Assembly: GCF_004293625.1 (NCBI RefSeq)
Contig: NZ_CP033040.1
Span: forward strand, 2,743,001-2,807,000
Reading direction: 5' to 3'
From: Thiomicrorhabdus indica
GTDB taxonomy: Bacteria; Pseudomonadota; Gammaproteobacteria; Thiomicrospirales; Thiomicrospiraceae
Length of the DNA stretch: 64,000 nucleotides
Shown: piece by piece, positions 41,968 to 54,216 of the stretch
Position numbering within the stretch: the first letter of the stretch is position 1
Layout of the letters: the number at the start of each line of letters is the position of its first letter
Notes under the pieces: generated by a model
What the model was told of the DNA's origin: nothing
Databases searched by the model: none
What the model saw: only the letters and a program-made list of their open reading frames with translations
Position numbers and translations under genes: made by a program

Positions 41968-42799
41968 ATGATTGCCGAATCTTACCTTTGAACGTTCTGG
42001 ATTCGGCTTGTTTGAATAAATTGCCATGTAAAACCATTTTCTGAATCAATAAAATGCACAGCCATGCCCAAATCATACTGGTTAGGGTGTGGCTAAAAAA
42101 GTGGTCACCAATAAGCATTTTGTAGATACCAAGTGTCCACCCCAAACCTAACGCAAAACTCAAAGCTAACCACTGTTGTTTTCGCCCAGAAAATAAAAAG
42201 AACAACGACAATAAAGCAAACGCTCCGCTAGCATGACCAGCCGGATAACAGCGAATATTTGTATTTTGCGAAAAGTTAGCAGGATAATCGTTAAGTAGCG
42301 TTTTATGAGGATATGTTCCTTCAAATGTTTGCAGGTTTTTAGGACAAGGAATGTGAGTACTTGCTTTTAAACCATTGACGGTTAGAGGAACTACGATGCA
42401 AGACAAAATCACAATACTTATTTTTTGTCGAAGAAAATGTGTTTCTTTAAATTTGAAACTAAAAAGCCACAATGCGATTAACGAAAGTAAGAAAATCCCA
42501 AAAACGACTTTCACACCATTATAAAAAACCAGCTTAGTCAGCGCATCGTTTCGATCTAGCCACCACTGATGACTTTGGAAATCGTACAGCGGTGTTTGAA
42601 TCCAAAAATCTAAAGCCGACCATTCAAACAAACTTACACTGACCAGTAATGCACAGAGAGTAAAGAACAAACTCTTCATAAACGCTATGTTTGCAGGCGG
42701 CTTGTTCAATTTATGAAAAAAAGAACCTTTCGATGCATCGGTAGCTTGAGAGCCGGCCTTTGCAGTTACCGAAGATTTAGGGGGGATGACTGTAAACAT
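41966..42799 (-). CDS. PAP2-family membrane phosphatase
   Basis: The 277-residue protein has about six hydrophobic segments and PAP2 motifs: a first motif KASTHIPCP (a variant of KxxxxxxRP), the second CYPAGHASGAF, and the third GDHFFSHTLTS, with the active-site His. Such enzymes remove phosphate from lipids such as undecaprenyl pyrophosphate, phosphatidylglycerol phosphate or lipid A at the outer face of the inner membrane. The first motif has Cys-Pro where Arg-Pro is usual. AAGGAG lies before the start. The substrate cannot be told. Confidence 0.87.
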   Translation of the reverse strand: MFTVIPPKSSVTAKAGSQATDASKGSFFHKLNKPPANIAFMKSLFFTLCALLVSVSLFEWSALDFWIQTPLYDFQSHQWWLDRNDALTKLVFYNGVKVVFGIFLLSLIALWLFSFKFKETHFLRQKISIVILSCIVVPLTVNGLKASTHIPCPKNLQTFEGTYPHKTLLNDYPANFSQNTNIRCYPAGHASGAFALLSLFFLFSGRKQQWLALSFALGLGWTLGIYKMLIGDHFFSHTLTSMIWAWLCILLIQKMVLHGNLFKQAESRTFKGKIRQS

Positions 42800-43017
42800 G
42801 GACTTCTCCTTTCGAAGAAGTATGGTGCTATCAAGTTATCAACGCATCGGACATTTGCCCGAATAGTCCACAATCATTAACAAATGCGGCACGCTTAAGG
42901 GGGGTAGAACAATTGACCGATTTAATTTTTACTGAATCGTCACTAAGCCACTCATTTAAATTTTCTCAGCTCTTTGCCGAATTCTTTCTCTGGCTAAACC
43001 AAAAAACAACCTAGTTT

Positions 43018-43872
43018 TTAAATCACGTAATGGGCAATTATCCCCAATAAAACAATGGCGCCAATCCAATGATTATCTAAAAAAACTTTAAATGCTTGTT
43101 CAGGACAGCCTGTGGCGATTTTCTCAAGATCGCGAGCAAACCACCAACCGACAACCAAAAGACTTAAATAGTAAGGCGCTTGCAATTCGAATGCCCAGCC
43201 CATCGCAATCAGCAAGCTCAGCATAACGAGCTGGAAAAATGCAATCCAGCCTACAATCTTGTCACCAAACAAAATCGCTGTCGACTTAATTCCCGCCTTC
43301 AAGTCGTCCGGCTTATCACCTACCGCATAGGCAGTGTCATAAATCAAAGACCAAACCATAGTAGCCGCAAACACAAGCCAAGCTGCGGCAGGTAAAGTTC
43401 CGGTAACCGCAGTAAAGCCCATTGGAACCGCCCATGCAAAGGCAGCACCCAAAAATGCTTGTGGCCAATGAGTGTGACGCTTCATAAATGGATAAAGTGC
43501 AGCTAAAAATAATGCACCGAGAGATAAGGCAATTGTTTGCCAGTTCAGCATTAAAACTAAGCCAAAAGAAATAAGACACAAAATACCAAAAAAGACGAGT
43601 GCTTCTTTTTCAGTTAAAACACCCGTTGCTAAAGGCCGACAACAGGTTCGAGCCACTTGGCCATCAAAGTGGCGATCCGCATAATCATTAATGACGCAAC
43701 CCGCAGAGCGCATAAGCACCGCACCGGCAATAAAGACCCCAAGAACCCATAACTCTGGCACACCTTCAGCAGCAATCCACAGAGCCCAAAGTGCTGGCCA
43801 AAGTACTAGATAGATTCCAATCGGCCGGTTAATTCGTGTTAAATCAATGTAAGCTTGAATTTTGGAAAGCAT
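43018..43872 (-). CDS. ubiA: 4-hydroxybenzoate polyprenyltransferase
   Basis: UbiA attaches the polyprenyl tail to 4-hydroxybenzoate in ubiquinone synthesis. The 284-residue membrane protein begins LTRINRPIGIYLVLWPALWALW and has the first Asp-rich motif NDYADRHFDGQVARTCCRPL and the second YDTAYAVGDKPDDLKAG, both binding prenyl pyrophosphate through magnesium, with about eight hydrophobic segments. It follows the 82-residue gene by 14 bp on the same strand. Confidence 0.95.
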   Translation of the reverse strand: MLSKIQAYIDLTRINRPIGIYLVLWPALWALWIAAEGVPELWVLGVFIAGAVLMRSAGCVINDYADRHFDGQVARTCCRPLATGVLTEKEALVFFGILCLISFGLVLMLNWQTIALSLGALFLAALYPFMKRHTHWPQAFLGAAFAWAVPMGFTAVTGTLPAAAWLVFAATMVWSLIYDTAYAVGDKPDDLKAGIKSTAILFGDKIVGWIAFFQLVMLSLLIAMGWAFELQAPYYLSLLVVGWWFARDLEKIATGCPEQAFKVFLDNHWIGAIVLLGIIAHYVI

Positions 43873-43886
43873 AAAACCGCTAACAA

Positions 43887-44135
43887 TTAAGCCGCTAAAA
43901 ACGTATCAATTTCTGATCTGGCCGCAGGCGAGAGTTCAAGGTTAGCCATCTCTTTGCCTTGACGATCTTCATAGTGTAAATGCACTTTTTGATCTTCTTT
44001 CGCCCAGTGAATCACATAGCCATAGCCACACAGTTCGGTTTGGCCGACATCTTGGTGTTTAAGCTCCCAACCGTTTTCTGTCATAAAGGTACGCAAAGCC
44101 TCGCACTTTGCCGGATCCATTTGTAAATATTGCAT
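43887..44135 (-). CDS. Hypothetical protein, 82 residues
   Basis: A small soluble protein with no recognised family, beginning MQYLQMDPAKCEALRTFMTENGWELK and containing GYGYVIHWAKEDQKVHLHYED. An AAGGAA site lies before the ATG. It sits between glmU and ubiA on the same strand, with a 14-bp gap to ubiA, and so is likely translated from a common transcript. Confidence 0.7.
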   Translation of the reverse strand: MQYLQMDPAKCEALRTFMTENGWELKHQDVGQTELCGYGYVIHWAKEDQKVHLHYEDRQGKEMANLELSPAARSEIDTFLAA

Positions 44136-44168
44136 TGTTTTTTCCTTTTATTGAAATCATCGCCGATA

Positions 44169-44198
44169 TTTCGTGTGTCTTTGAAAAGACACACGAAA
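44169..44198. repeat. Long hairpin between glmU and the 82-residue gene
   Basis: TTTCGTGTGTCTTT and its complement form a 14-bp perfect stem with almost no loop. The minus strand has no T-run after it, so it is a transcript hairpin of unknown role; termination after glmU is possible. Confidence 0.6.
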
Positions 44199-44211
44199 AC
44201 ATTGCGGACTA

Positions 44212-45570
44212 TTATTTCTTATCCGGTTTTTGCCAACCTTTCATGGTCACTTGCTTTGAACGCGATAGTGTTAATTCACCGGCCGGTGAATCTTTGGTAA
44301 TGGTCGACCCCGCCCCAATTGTCGCACCATCACCAATTTCAACTGGGGCGACAAGTTGACTATCTGAACCAACAAACACCTTATTTCCAATTACAGTCTG
44401 GTGTTTATTCACACCATCGTAATTACAGGTAATGCTGCCAGCCCCAATATTACAACCCTCACCCATCAGAGTATCGCCAATATAACTCAAATGATTCACT
44501 TTTGAACCAATACCGATTTTGGCTTTTTTAGTTTCAACAAAGTTACCAATACGAACGCTATCAGCCAACTCTGTCCCAGGACGCAAGCGAGCATAGGGCC
44601 CAATATTGGCATTTTGTCCAACCACACAATCTTCCAAATGACTAAACGGGTGAATTTGCGTACCTGTAGCTATGATGACATTTTTCAAAATGCAGTTAGC
44701 ACCCACTTTCACACCATCGGCCAACTTCACTGCTCCTTCAAGAATCACATTCACATCGATTTCCACATCCTGACCAACCTCAACCGATCCTCGAATATCC
44801 AAACGCGATGCATCGATAACCGTCGCCCCCTGAACCATTAATTCATTCGCCAATTGCATCTGATAATCACGTTCCAGACTTTGCAGTTGGCACTTATCAT
44901 TGACCCCCAACACTTCAATCTCTGCTTGCGGTTGTGTGGTTTGCACAGCAAAGCCATCTGCGACGCACATGGCAATAATATCCGTCAGATAAAATTCACC
45001 TTGTGCGTTGTTGGATTCAAGTCGAGATAACCAACCTTTAAGTTTCGCACCTTTGGCAGCTAAAATTCCGGTATTCACCTCAGTGATTTTGAGCTGTTCA
45101 GGATTTGCATCTTTTTGCTCAACAATCGCCTGCACTGCCAAATGCTGGTCTCGAATGATACGCCCATAACCGCTTGGGTTATCCAAATTAATCGTTAATA
45201 ACCCCAAAGGGTGCTCATCGGAAACTAAATTCAACAAATCATCCAAAGTGGATTTCGCAGTTAAAGGTACATCTCCATACAACACTAGCACTGTGTCATT
45301 ATCGGTAATCTCAGGAATTGCCTGTTGCACCGCATGACCTGTTCCTAGCTGTTCAGTTTGGGCGACAAAATCGACACCTTGATCAATCATCGCCTCTTCA
45401 ATCAAATGAGACTGATGGCCTACAACCGTTAAAATTTGCTCAGCATTGAGTTCCTTCGCCGTATCCACCACATGCTGTAATAGGGTTTTACCAGCTAATG
45501 GCTGCAGAACCTTCGGTAAACTGGAACGCATACGAGTGCCTTTACCGGCCGCTAAAATCACAACTTTCAT
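44212..45570 (-). CDS. glmU: Bifunctional UDP-N-acetylglucosamine pyrophosphorylase/glucosamine-1-phosphate N-acetyltransferase
   Basis: GlmU makes UDP-GlcNAc for peptidoglycan and lipopolysaccharide. From the ATG at 45570 the protein has 452 residues. The N-terminal uridyltransferase has VVILAAGKGTRMRSSLPKVL and VLVLYGDVPLT; the C-terminal part is a left-handed beta-helix of hexapeptide repeats with RLRPGTELADSVRIGNFVETKK, GSKVNHLSYIGD and NIGAGSITCNYDG. AAGGAAAG precedes the start. It lies beyond the ATP synthase operon, a usual neighbour, but here an RND pump operon lies between. One decamer lies near the C-terminus. Confidence 0.97.
   Translation of the reverse strand: MKVVILAAGKGTRMRSSLPKVLQPLAGKTLLQHVVDTAKELNAEQILTVVGHQSHLIEEAMIDQGVDFVAQTEQLGTGHAVQQAIPEITDNDTVLVLYGDVPLTAKSTLDDLLNLVSDEHPLGLLTINLDNPSGYGRIIRDQHLAVQAIVEQKDANPEQLKITEVNTGILAAKGAKLKGWLSRLESNNAQGEFYLTDIIAMCVADGFAVQTTQPQAEIEVLGVNDKCQLQSLERDYQMQLANELMVQGATVIDASRLDIRGSVEVGQDVEIDVNVILEGAVKLADGVKVGANCILKNVIIATGTQIHPFSHLEDCVVGQNANIGPYARLRPGTELADSVRIGNFVETKKAKIGIGSKVNHLSYIGDTLMGEGCNIGAGSITCNYDGVNKHQTVIGNKVFVGSDSQLVAPVEIGDGATIGAGSTITKDSPAGELTLSRSKQVTMKGWQKPDKK
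44278..44287. repeat. ACCGGCCGGT palindrome in glmU
   Basis: Perfect copy encoding Ser-Pro-Ala-Gly near the C-terminus; flanking TTC/GAA extend it to 16 bp. Confidence 0.9.
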
Positions 45571-45636
45571 AACTTTCCTTTTAGAAGCACGATTAATCTC
45601 GCTTCTATTCATTCTTTAGCCTTGCTATTGAACTTA

Positions 45637-45765
45637 GCTCAAAACTCGCTAGGGCGTTAGCGAAAAAGGCTTTTTTCGAGAAGTGTAGCGCAGTTTACAC
45701 GAAGTAAATGAGCAACGCATCGCAGAAAAAAACCTTTTGCAGTTTGCCATAATAGAGTTTTGATC
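45637..45765. repeat. 129-bp imperfect palindromic element between glmU and the RND pump gene
   Basis: Two 62-bp arms (45637-45698 and 45704-45765) are imperfect inverted copies, with outer ends CAAAACTC/GAGTTTTG, middle AAAAGG/CCTTTT blocks and an inner TTTAC/GTAAA around a 5-bp loop. The right end overlaps the pump stop codon. It resembles a palindromic repeat or MITE-like insertion; no second copy was seen in the window. Confidence 0.5.
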
Positions 45766-48700
45766 AAGTTCTGACACTTAGACGATATAGCAATGGGATT
45801 GTGAAGAGTGTCAACAGAGTTGACACAAAAATTCCCCAAACAATCGCTGTCGCCACAGGGCTAAACATAAGTGAATGACCACCTGATCCCAATGCCAAAG
45901 CCATTAAGCCGGACATCGTTGTAGTGGCAGTAATAATAATCGGTGTTAAGCGGCGGCGAGCGGCATAGACAATGGAGTGCAAAATACTCATCCCTTGAAT
46001 ACGACGCTCATTAGCTGCCGCAATCAACACAATTGCTGAATTCACTGCAATTCCAGACAGCGCCACCACCCCATAAAGAGTGTAAAGACTCAGCGGATTA
46101 TTACTCAACCACAATCCGTAAGCCACACCGGTAAACGCCATTGGAATGGTTACCAAAATGATGAGAGGCTGAAGATAACTATTAAACTGCGCTCCCAAAA
46201 TCAGATACATAATCCCAATACCTAGAATAAAGAGATATTGCATTGCCTCAAGCGATTCGTTGATTTCATCTAGTTCGCCCGAAAAATCCAAATTAATCCC
46301 CGGATGCTGCGACTGAATTTTCGCCCATTCATCCTGTAGAATTTGGTTAGCAACTAATGTATCGGTTTGCGTTTTATCCAAATCGGCTTCTAAGGTAATA
46401 GCTCGACTAAAGTTGTGGTGCTTCAAGGTCACAAAGCCTTGCCGCACTTCAGCTTCTAGCAACTCCGATAAGCTAACCACCCCTTTTGGGGTCGCGATTG
46501 GCGTGTTCAACCAGGTATCGATATCCGAGCTGGAACGTGTGTCGCTTTGGATTCGTAAGTCCACCTCTTGGCCATCATTATTCAATTGCGCGACCACTTC
46601 ACCATCCGCCATAAGACGTAAGGTTCTAACCACAGTTAAAGGATCTAACCCTGTTGCACGTATCGCAGGCATGTCCAAATGAGTAATCAGTTGTTGCGAC
46701 CCTAGACTCGCATCATTGGTAATATCCGTTGCGCCGGGAATCTGTTCAAGAATTTGAGTTAAATCGCCAATGGCTGCCAGAATTGTTTCGTAATCTTCAC
46801 CACGCACTTTTACACTAATCGGCTTGGAACTGGGCGGCCCACCTGACATTTTCAACAAACTGACTTTTGCACCGGCCGGTGCAATTTGTGGAAGCTTCTC
46901 TCGCAGAACTTCAATTATCTGATTCACATCGGTGGAGTTTTCAGTAGGCTCCGCCAAACTGACAAACAACTGACCATATTGATCACCTAGCTTGGGTTCG
47001 GTTTCCGTAAACATCTGTCCTGAATAAGCAGTAATGGAACGAATATCTTCAGGCTTGGTCAGGCCGCGTACTTGATGCTCTACCTCCTTGACCTTTTGCA
47101 AAGTGGCTTCGAGTTCAGTGCCGGATGGCATTTCAACATTGACATAAAAAATACGCAAAGTATCGCTGGCAAAGAAGTTGGTTTCGATTTTTCCAGAAGC
47201 CATTAGCCAAACCGAAGAGCCGACTGCACTCAATAAAAATCCGATGGTTAACACTGGGTGTCGAAAACTTTTAATCAGAAGTTTGCCATAAGTATTACGC
47301 AACTTCATAAGCAAGCGTTCACGCGGTGAAGTGAGATGATGACTTTGCGATAAGCTCAGGTGCAATAAATGCGTTTGTGATGGCAAAATCCAAAAAGCTT
47401 GAATTAAGCTAATGGTTAACGCAATCGCTACAACCAGAGGCACCACTCGCATGAAATCGCCCAAAATCCCCGGCATTAACATCAGCGGTAAAAAGGCAGC
47501 AATCGTGGTTAACACTGCGGCAAAAATCGGCCAACCAATCTCTTTCATAGCTTCCAATGCTGCATCAATGGTATTTAACCCCTGATGCAATCGATACAGC
47601 ATCGCCTCCACCATAACTACCGCAACATCGACCAACATACCTAATGCAATCACCACACCGAGCAATACAGTCAAATTCAGCGTATCACCACTAAAATATA
47701 ACACTGAAAACACGCCAGCCAGTGCAAATGGGATGGCCAAGCCAACTAAAAGTCCTACACGCCATCCCAAAAATAGCCAACTAACCAACAGAACTAAAAT
47801 CAATCCCTGCAAAGCATTGTTTTCCATTAACGAAATTGCGTTTTTCGTCGGTAGAGTTTGATCGTCTGCCAAAATGGCAGTGACACCTTCGACACTACTC
47901 TGTGCGTTGTAGATTTCTAAATAGCTGTCAATCTCTTGAATCAATTCAATGGTATTACTTCGGTCTTTTTTCATCACTGCCAGCAACACCGCTGGTTGAT
48001 CTTCAAAAGAGACCTGCTGTGCAGCACGCTCTTGACCAAATGTAATTTGAGCAACTTGCGATAAGGATAATTCGGTTTCTCCTAATGGAATCTTTAAATG
48101 CGCCAAGTCTTCCGGCGCAATACTTTGCCCTAAATGACGCACCAACCAGTTTTTTTCTGCAATCGAGATTTTCCCAGCGGCGGTATCCTGCCATTGCGAG
48201 GCGACAATATCGGCCAACTGTGCAGGAGTGAGCCCATGATTCGCCAAAGCGGCTGAGTCAATGGTGACTTGTAGCTCAGGATCATTCAGGCCGACCGTAT
48301 CGACGCGATCAATGCCTTCAATTCGTTCAAGTTCACGTTGCAAAAGATACGAATTTGCACGCAAGATTTCATCATAAGCTTGACCCTTAAGCACTACCAT
48401 TGCACTTGGATAAGCATTCGCACTCGTGATTTCAAGAATAGTGGGGTCAATGGTATCTTCGGGCAATTCGGATTGTTTATTTTGAATTTCTCGACGAAGG
48501 TCGTTAACCCTTTTATCAAAGGTTCGAGTATCAATATCCTCAAAGCGCAATAAGATGTTCGACAAACCGACACGGGACGTTGATGAGACGAAATTAACAT
48601 CTCGCACTTTTCTCAGTGCATCTTCCAATGGTTGGGTCACTCTCTTTTCGATATCTTCTGCACTTGCACCAGGTAAAGCTGTAACAATCACAATCCAATT

Positions 48701-48820
48701 GAAGTTAATCGTAGGGTCTTGCTGGCGTGGCATATTTTGATAGGAGAACAACCCAATCGCTAGCACTAGAACAAATACTAAATTAGTAAGAACCGTGTTG
48801 GAAAGTAATGCTCGCATCAA
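45764..48820 (-). CDS. RND-family efflux transporter (inner-membrane pump)
   Basis: The 1018-residue protein is of the AcrB/MexF class: an N-terminal membrane helix (NTVLTNLVFVLVLAIGLFSY), a periplasmic domain (PGASAEDIEKRVTQPLEDALRKV), a block of helices with the proton-relay Asp in LGVVIALGMLVDVAVVMVEAM, a second periplasmic domain, and a final helix block (GVVALSGIAVNSAIVLI). It exports toxic compounds by proton exchange, together with the adaptor encoded 10 bp upstream. No TolC-like outer membrane channel gene is adjacent. The substrate cannot be told. Confidence 0.93.
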   Translation of the reverse strand: MMRALLSNTVLTNLVFVLVLAIGLFSYQNMPRQQDPTINFNWIVIVTALPGASAEDIEKRVTQPLEDALRKVRDVNFVSSTSRVGLSNILLRFEDIDTRTFDKRVNDLRREIQNKQSELPEDTIDPTILEITSANAYPSAMVVLKGQAYDEILRANSYLLQRELERIEGIDRVDTVGLNDPELQVTIDSAALANHGLTPAQLADIVASQWQDTAAGKISIAEKNWLVRHLGQSIAPEDLAHLKIPLGETELSLSQVAQITFGQERAAQQVSFEDQPAVLLAVMKKDRSNTIELIQEIDSYLEIYNAQSSVEGVTAILADDQTLPTKNAISLMENNALQGLILVLLVSWLFLGWRVGLLVGLAIPFALAGVFSVLYFSGDTLNLTVLLGVVIALGMLVDVAVVMVEAMLYRLHQGLNTIDAALEAMKEIGWPIFAAVLTTIAAFLPLMLMPGILGDFMRVVPLVVAIALTISLIQAFWILPSQTHLLHLSLSQSHHLTSPRERLLMKLRNTYGKLLIKSFRHPVLTIGFLLSAVGSSVWLMASGKIETNFFASDTLRIFYVNVEMPSGTELEATLQKVKEVEHQVRGLTKPEDIRSITAYSGQMFTETEPKLGDQYGQLFVSLAEPTENSTDVNQIIEVLREKLPQIAPAGAKVSLLKMSGGPPSSKPISVKVRGEDYETILAAIGDLTQILEQIPGATDITNDASLGSQQLITHLDMPAIRATGLDPLTVVRTLRLMADGEVVAQLNNDGQEVDLRIQSDTRSSSDIDTWLNTPIATPKGVVSLSELLEAEVRQGFVTLKHHNFSRAITLEADLDKTQTDTLVANQILQDEWAKIQSQHPGINLDFSGELDEINESLEAMQYLFILGIGIMYLILGAQFNSYLQPLIILVTIPMAFTGVAYGLWLSNNPLSLYTLYGVVALSGIAVNSAIVLIAAANERRIQGMSILHSIVYAARRRLTPIIITATTTMSGLMALALGSGGHSLMFSPVATAIVWGIFVSTLLTLFTIPLLYRLSVRT
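46871..46880. repeat. ACCGGCCGGT palindrome in the RND pump gene
   Basis: Perfect copy encoding Ala-Pro-Ala-Gly; flanking GC bases extend the palindrome. Confidence 0.9.
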
Positions 48821-48830
48821 ATTTACCTAT

Positions 48831-49811
48831 TTATTCAATCCGATCGCCATCTTGCAGACCCAGCTGACCTTCCACCACGATATTCAATGATTGCCAACCG
48901 GCTGGCAGTTTTGCAGCTCGTCCAATCTGAGCGACTTCAATTACTTTAAATTTAGCAACCTGATTTTCAACGACAAATACCCCGACTTGCTTATGCCTTT
49001 GCACTAAAACATCTGCAGGTAAATATGAAATCGATTCTTGAACCAGCACTACGCCTTGTTGGCCTAATAATAAATCTTCAGGTGCCTTATACCAAACGTG
49101 TAGCATTTTTGACTGGGGATCAAGGGCTTTTGATTGTCTAAGAAGTCTTAGCCTAGTGGTTGAGTCGTCGATATTTAGCCAAACGGCATTGGATAAAGTT
49201 TTTACATTGTTAATAGCCAATGGAATGCGTACTTCAATTTCTGCCTGTTCCAGCTGTTTTATTGAAACAATAGGCGAACCGGGGTTGAGCCAACTGCCTA
49301 CGCCAGTCATTTTTTCAACAATCACACCTTTAAAAGGTGCTTTGATTGTGCAACGTTCAATGTTACGTTTGTGCATTCGTTGCTGTAGTTCCAAGGAATT
49401 AAGTTGTGCTTCCAGAACTTGTTTCCGAGCAAGTGCTTCATCTCTAGACGCGTCTGAAGTCAAACTACGGTTTTGTAAGTTTTTTAATCGCTCATACTGC
49501 AACTCAGCCAAATGTAAATTTGCCAATAATTCATTTCGAGAAATTTTAGTTAACGCTAATTGGTCTTCAAAATCACGACAATCCAATCTCGCAATAACTT
49601 TACCGGCCGGTAAAACTTCACCTTCCTTAATAGACAACTCTTTCAATTGGGCACTCAACTGAGAACTAATTTGACTTGTTGATTGTGAAATGACTTCAGC
49701 GCTAAATTCATACACAGGAAAAAATACTAGGTCTTGAATTGGCCGTGTTTGAACGCTTTGAGAAAAGCTTAAAGACGAGTAGAAAAAAGAAAGTAATAGC
49801 AACCAACGCAT
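48831..49811 (-). CDS. RND efflux periplasmic adaptor (membrane fusion protein)
   Basis: The 326-residue protein has an N-terminal signal sequence (MRWLLLLSFFYSSLSFSQS), a lipoyl-like half-motif (EGEVLPAGKVIARLDCRDFE), a coiled-coil hairpin (residues about 85-150, ELLANLHLAELQYERLKNLQ onward), the second lipoyl half (CTIKAPFKGVIVEKMTGVGSWLNPGSPIVSI) and a beta-barrel end. Such adaptors bridge the pump and the outer membrane channel. It is upstream of the pump gene with a 10-bp gap. A decamer codes for LPAG at the lipoyl turn. Confidence 0.9.
   Translation of the reverse strand: MRWLLLLSFFYSSLSFSQSVQTRPIQDLVFFPVYEFSAEVISQSTSQISSQLSAQLKELSIKEGEVLPAGKVIARLDCRDFEDQLALTKISRNELLANLHLAELQYERLKNLQNRSLTSDASRDEALARKQVLEAQLNSLELQQRMHKRNIERCTIKAPFKGVIVEKMTGVGSWLNPGSPIVSIKQLEQAEIEVRIPLAINNVKTLSNAVWLNIDDSTTRLRLLRQSKALDPQSKMLHVWYKAPEDLLLGQQGVVLVQESISYLPADVLVQRHKQVGVFVVENQVAKFKVIEVAQIGRAAKLPAGWQSLNIVVEGQLGLQDGDRIE
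49602..49611. repeat. ACCGGCCGGT palindrome in the adaptor gene
   Basis: Perfect copy encoding Leu-Pro-Ala-Gly in the lipoyl domain. Confidence 0.9.
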
Positions 49812-49884
49812 CGCTTTAACCCTTTGAAGAGGAAATCTTATTGTAGCGATTGATGAGTGTCTTAAAAGAAAATTTAGGGCATAA

Positions 49885-49910
49885 AAAAAGCGAGCCGAAG
49901 CTCGCTTTTT
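49885..49910. terminator. Bidirectional terminator after the ATP synthase operon
   Basis: AAAAAGCGAG and CTCGCTTTTT form a perfect stem around CCGAAG; on the minus strand it ends the atp transcript, 18 bp after the atpC stop. Confidence 0.88.
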
Positions 49911-49927
49911 CAGTACAGGGGTAACAA

Positions 49928-50362
49928 TTAAGCCATCCCAGTCTTTTGTAGGCGATCACGCAACTTAGTCAGTGCTTGAATTTGACCTACGGCTTCGGCT
50001 AATTCAATCTGAGCACGAGCGATGTCGGTTTCTGATTGTGCATTTTCCATAGCCTCTTCAGCTGCACGTTTTGCTTCTTCGGCTTGTGCTTCATCCAAAT
50101 CCGCTGCACGAATTGCTGTATCCGCAAGGATAGTGACAACTGATGGTTGGATTTCGATAATGCCACCGTTGACGTAGAAGATACCTTCTTCGTCACCAGA
50201 AACAACGCGAACTGCGCCCGGTTTTAGCGAGCTTAAAAACTGGGTGTGGTGAGGTAGGATGCCTACTTCACCATCGGCAGCCTGTGCGAAAACTTGCTCT
50301 GCTTTACCAGAGAAGATTGAACCTTCCGCACTTACAACATCTACTTGCATTGTGACTGCCAT
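49928..50362 (-). CDS. atpC: ATP synthase F1 subunit epsilon
   Basis: The 144-residue protein has the N-terminal beta-sandwich ([49 protein letters not shown]) and the C-terminal helix pair ([23 protein letters not shown]). The subunit links the rotor to F1 and can inhibit ATP hydrolysis. It is the last gene of the atp operon and is followed by a terminator. Confidence 0.97.
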   Translation of the reverse strand: MAVTMQVDVVSAEGSIFSGKAEQVFAQAADGEVGILPHHTQFLSSLKPGAVRVVSGDEEGIFYVNGGIIEIQPSVVTILADTAIRAADLDEAQAEEAKRAAEEAMENAQSETDIARAQIELAEAVGQIQALTKLRDRLQKTGMA

Positions 50363-50368
50363 AATAAA

Positions 50369-52643
<2,275 letters not shown>

Positions 52644-52659
52644 GGCCTACTCCTTACTC

Positions 52660-54201
52660 TTAGTAAACGCCGTTTGCTTTGAACTCTTCAATAGCTGCTT
52701 TCATGTCTGCAGCAATATCATCGTTCCACTTACCACCATCATTGATGGTTGCAACTAGGTCAGTTTTACTTGAGTTTAGGAAAGCATGCATAGCAGCTTC
52801 GAAATCTAGTACTTTTTCAACTTCGATATCGTCTAGGAAACCTTCGTTAGCAGAGAACAAAGAAGCAGCCATCTCAGCGATTGTTAGCGGAGAGAATTGC
52901 TTTTGCTTCATTAGCTCAGTGACACGCTTACCACGTTCCAACTGTGCTTTAGTTGCTGCATCTAGATCAGAAGCAAACTGTGCGAAGGCCGCAAGTTCAC
53001 GGTACTGAGCTAGGTCAAGACGGATACCACCACCAAGTTTCTTGATCGCTTTAGTCTGAGCTGCACCACCAACACGCGATACAGAAAGACCAGCGTTAAC
53101 CGCAGGACGGATACCTTGAGAGAACATTGCTGTTTCAAGGAAGATCTGACCATCAGTGATCGAGATAACGTTAGTTGGAACGAAAGCTGATACGTCACCG
53201 GCTTGAGTTTCAATAATTGGAAGAGCAGTCAATGAACCAGTCTTACCTTTTACTTCACCGTTAGTGAAACGCTCTACATAGTCCTCAGATACACGAGCAG
53301 CACGCTCAAGTAGACGAGAATGAAGATAGAAGATGTCACCTGGGAATGCTTCACGACCTGGTGGACGACGAAGTAGTAGTGAAATCTGACGGTAAGCTTG
53401 CGCTTGCTTAGATAAATCATCATAAATGATCAAAGCATCTTCACCACGGTCACGGAAATACTCACCCATCGCACAACCAGCGTAAGCCGCTAGGTATTGT
53501 AGTGCTGCTGGATCAGATGCATTCGCTGCAACAATAACCGTGTTATCCATCGCACCAGTTTCTTCTAGTTTACGACGAACGTTGTTAACAGTAGATGCTT
53601 TTTGACCCATCGCTACGTAAACACACTTAACACCAGTGTCTTTTTGAGAGATGATTGCGTCGATTGCAATAGCTGTTTTACCAGTCTGACGGTCACCGAT
53701 GATCAACTCACGCTGACCACGACCTACAGGAATCATTGAGTCGATAGACTTAATACCTGTCATCATCGGCTGATCAACTGATTTACGATCGATTACACCA
53801 GGAGCGATACGCTCGATTGGTGAAGTAACCTTAGTGTCGATTGGACCTTTACCGTCGATTGCACGGCCTAGACCGTCAACAACACGACCCATCATTTCTG
53901 GACCGACTGGTACTTCAAGAATTTTTCCAGTACAAGTAACTTTTGCACCTTCAGAGATGTGCTTGTATTCACCAAGAATTACCACACCGATTGAATCACG
54001 CTCTAGGTTAAGCGCCATACCGAATGTAGTTTCATCAAATTGAACCATCTCACCATACATTACGTCTGAGACACCGTGAACACGTGCGATACCATCAGCG
54101 ATGCTAACGACTGTCCCTTCGCTGCCAGACTCAGCCGCACCGTCAAAACCGGCAATGCGGTCTTTAATTAGGCTGCTGATTTCAGAGGCATTCAATTGCA
54201 T
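52660..54201 (-). CDS. atpA: ATP synthase F1 subunit alpha
   Basis: The 513-residue protein begins [19 protein letters not shown] and has Walker [16 protein letters not shown], Walker [13 protein letters not shown], the [14 protein letters not shown] segment and [14 protein letters not shown]. It forms the non-catalytic nucleotide sites of the F1 hexamer. Confidence 0.98.
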   Translation of the reverse strand: MQLNASEISSLIKDRIAGFDGAAESGSEGTVVSIADGIARVHGVSDVMYGEMVQFDETTFGMALNLERDSIGVVILGEYKHISEGAKVTCTGKILEVPVGPEMMGRVVDGLGRAIDGKGPIDTKVTSPIERIAPGVIDRKSVDQPMMTGIKSIDSMIPVGRGQRELIIGDRQTGKTAIAIDAIISQKDTGVKCVYVAMGQKASTVNNVRRKLEETGAMDNTVIVAANASDPAALQYLAAYAGCAMGEYFRDRGEDALIIYDDLSKQAQAYRQISLLLRRPPGREAFPGDIFYLHSRLLERAARVSEDYVERFTNGEVKGKTGSLTALPIIETQAGDVSAFVPTNVISITDGQIFLETAMFSQGIRPAVNAGLSVSRVGGAAQTKAIKKLGGGIRLDLAQYRELAAFAQFASDLDAATKAQLERGKRVTELMKQKQFSPLTIAEMAASLFSANEGFLDDIEVEKVLDFEAAMHAFLNSSKTDLVATINDGGKWNDDIAADMKAAIEEFKANGVY

Positions 54202-54216
54202 GTTTGTTCCTCTCCA

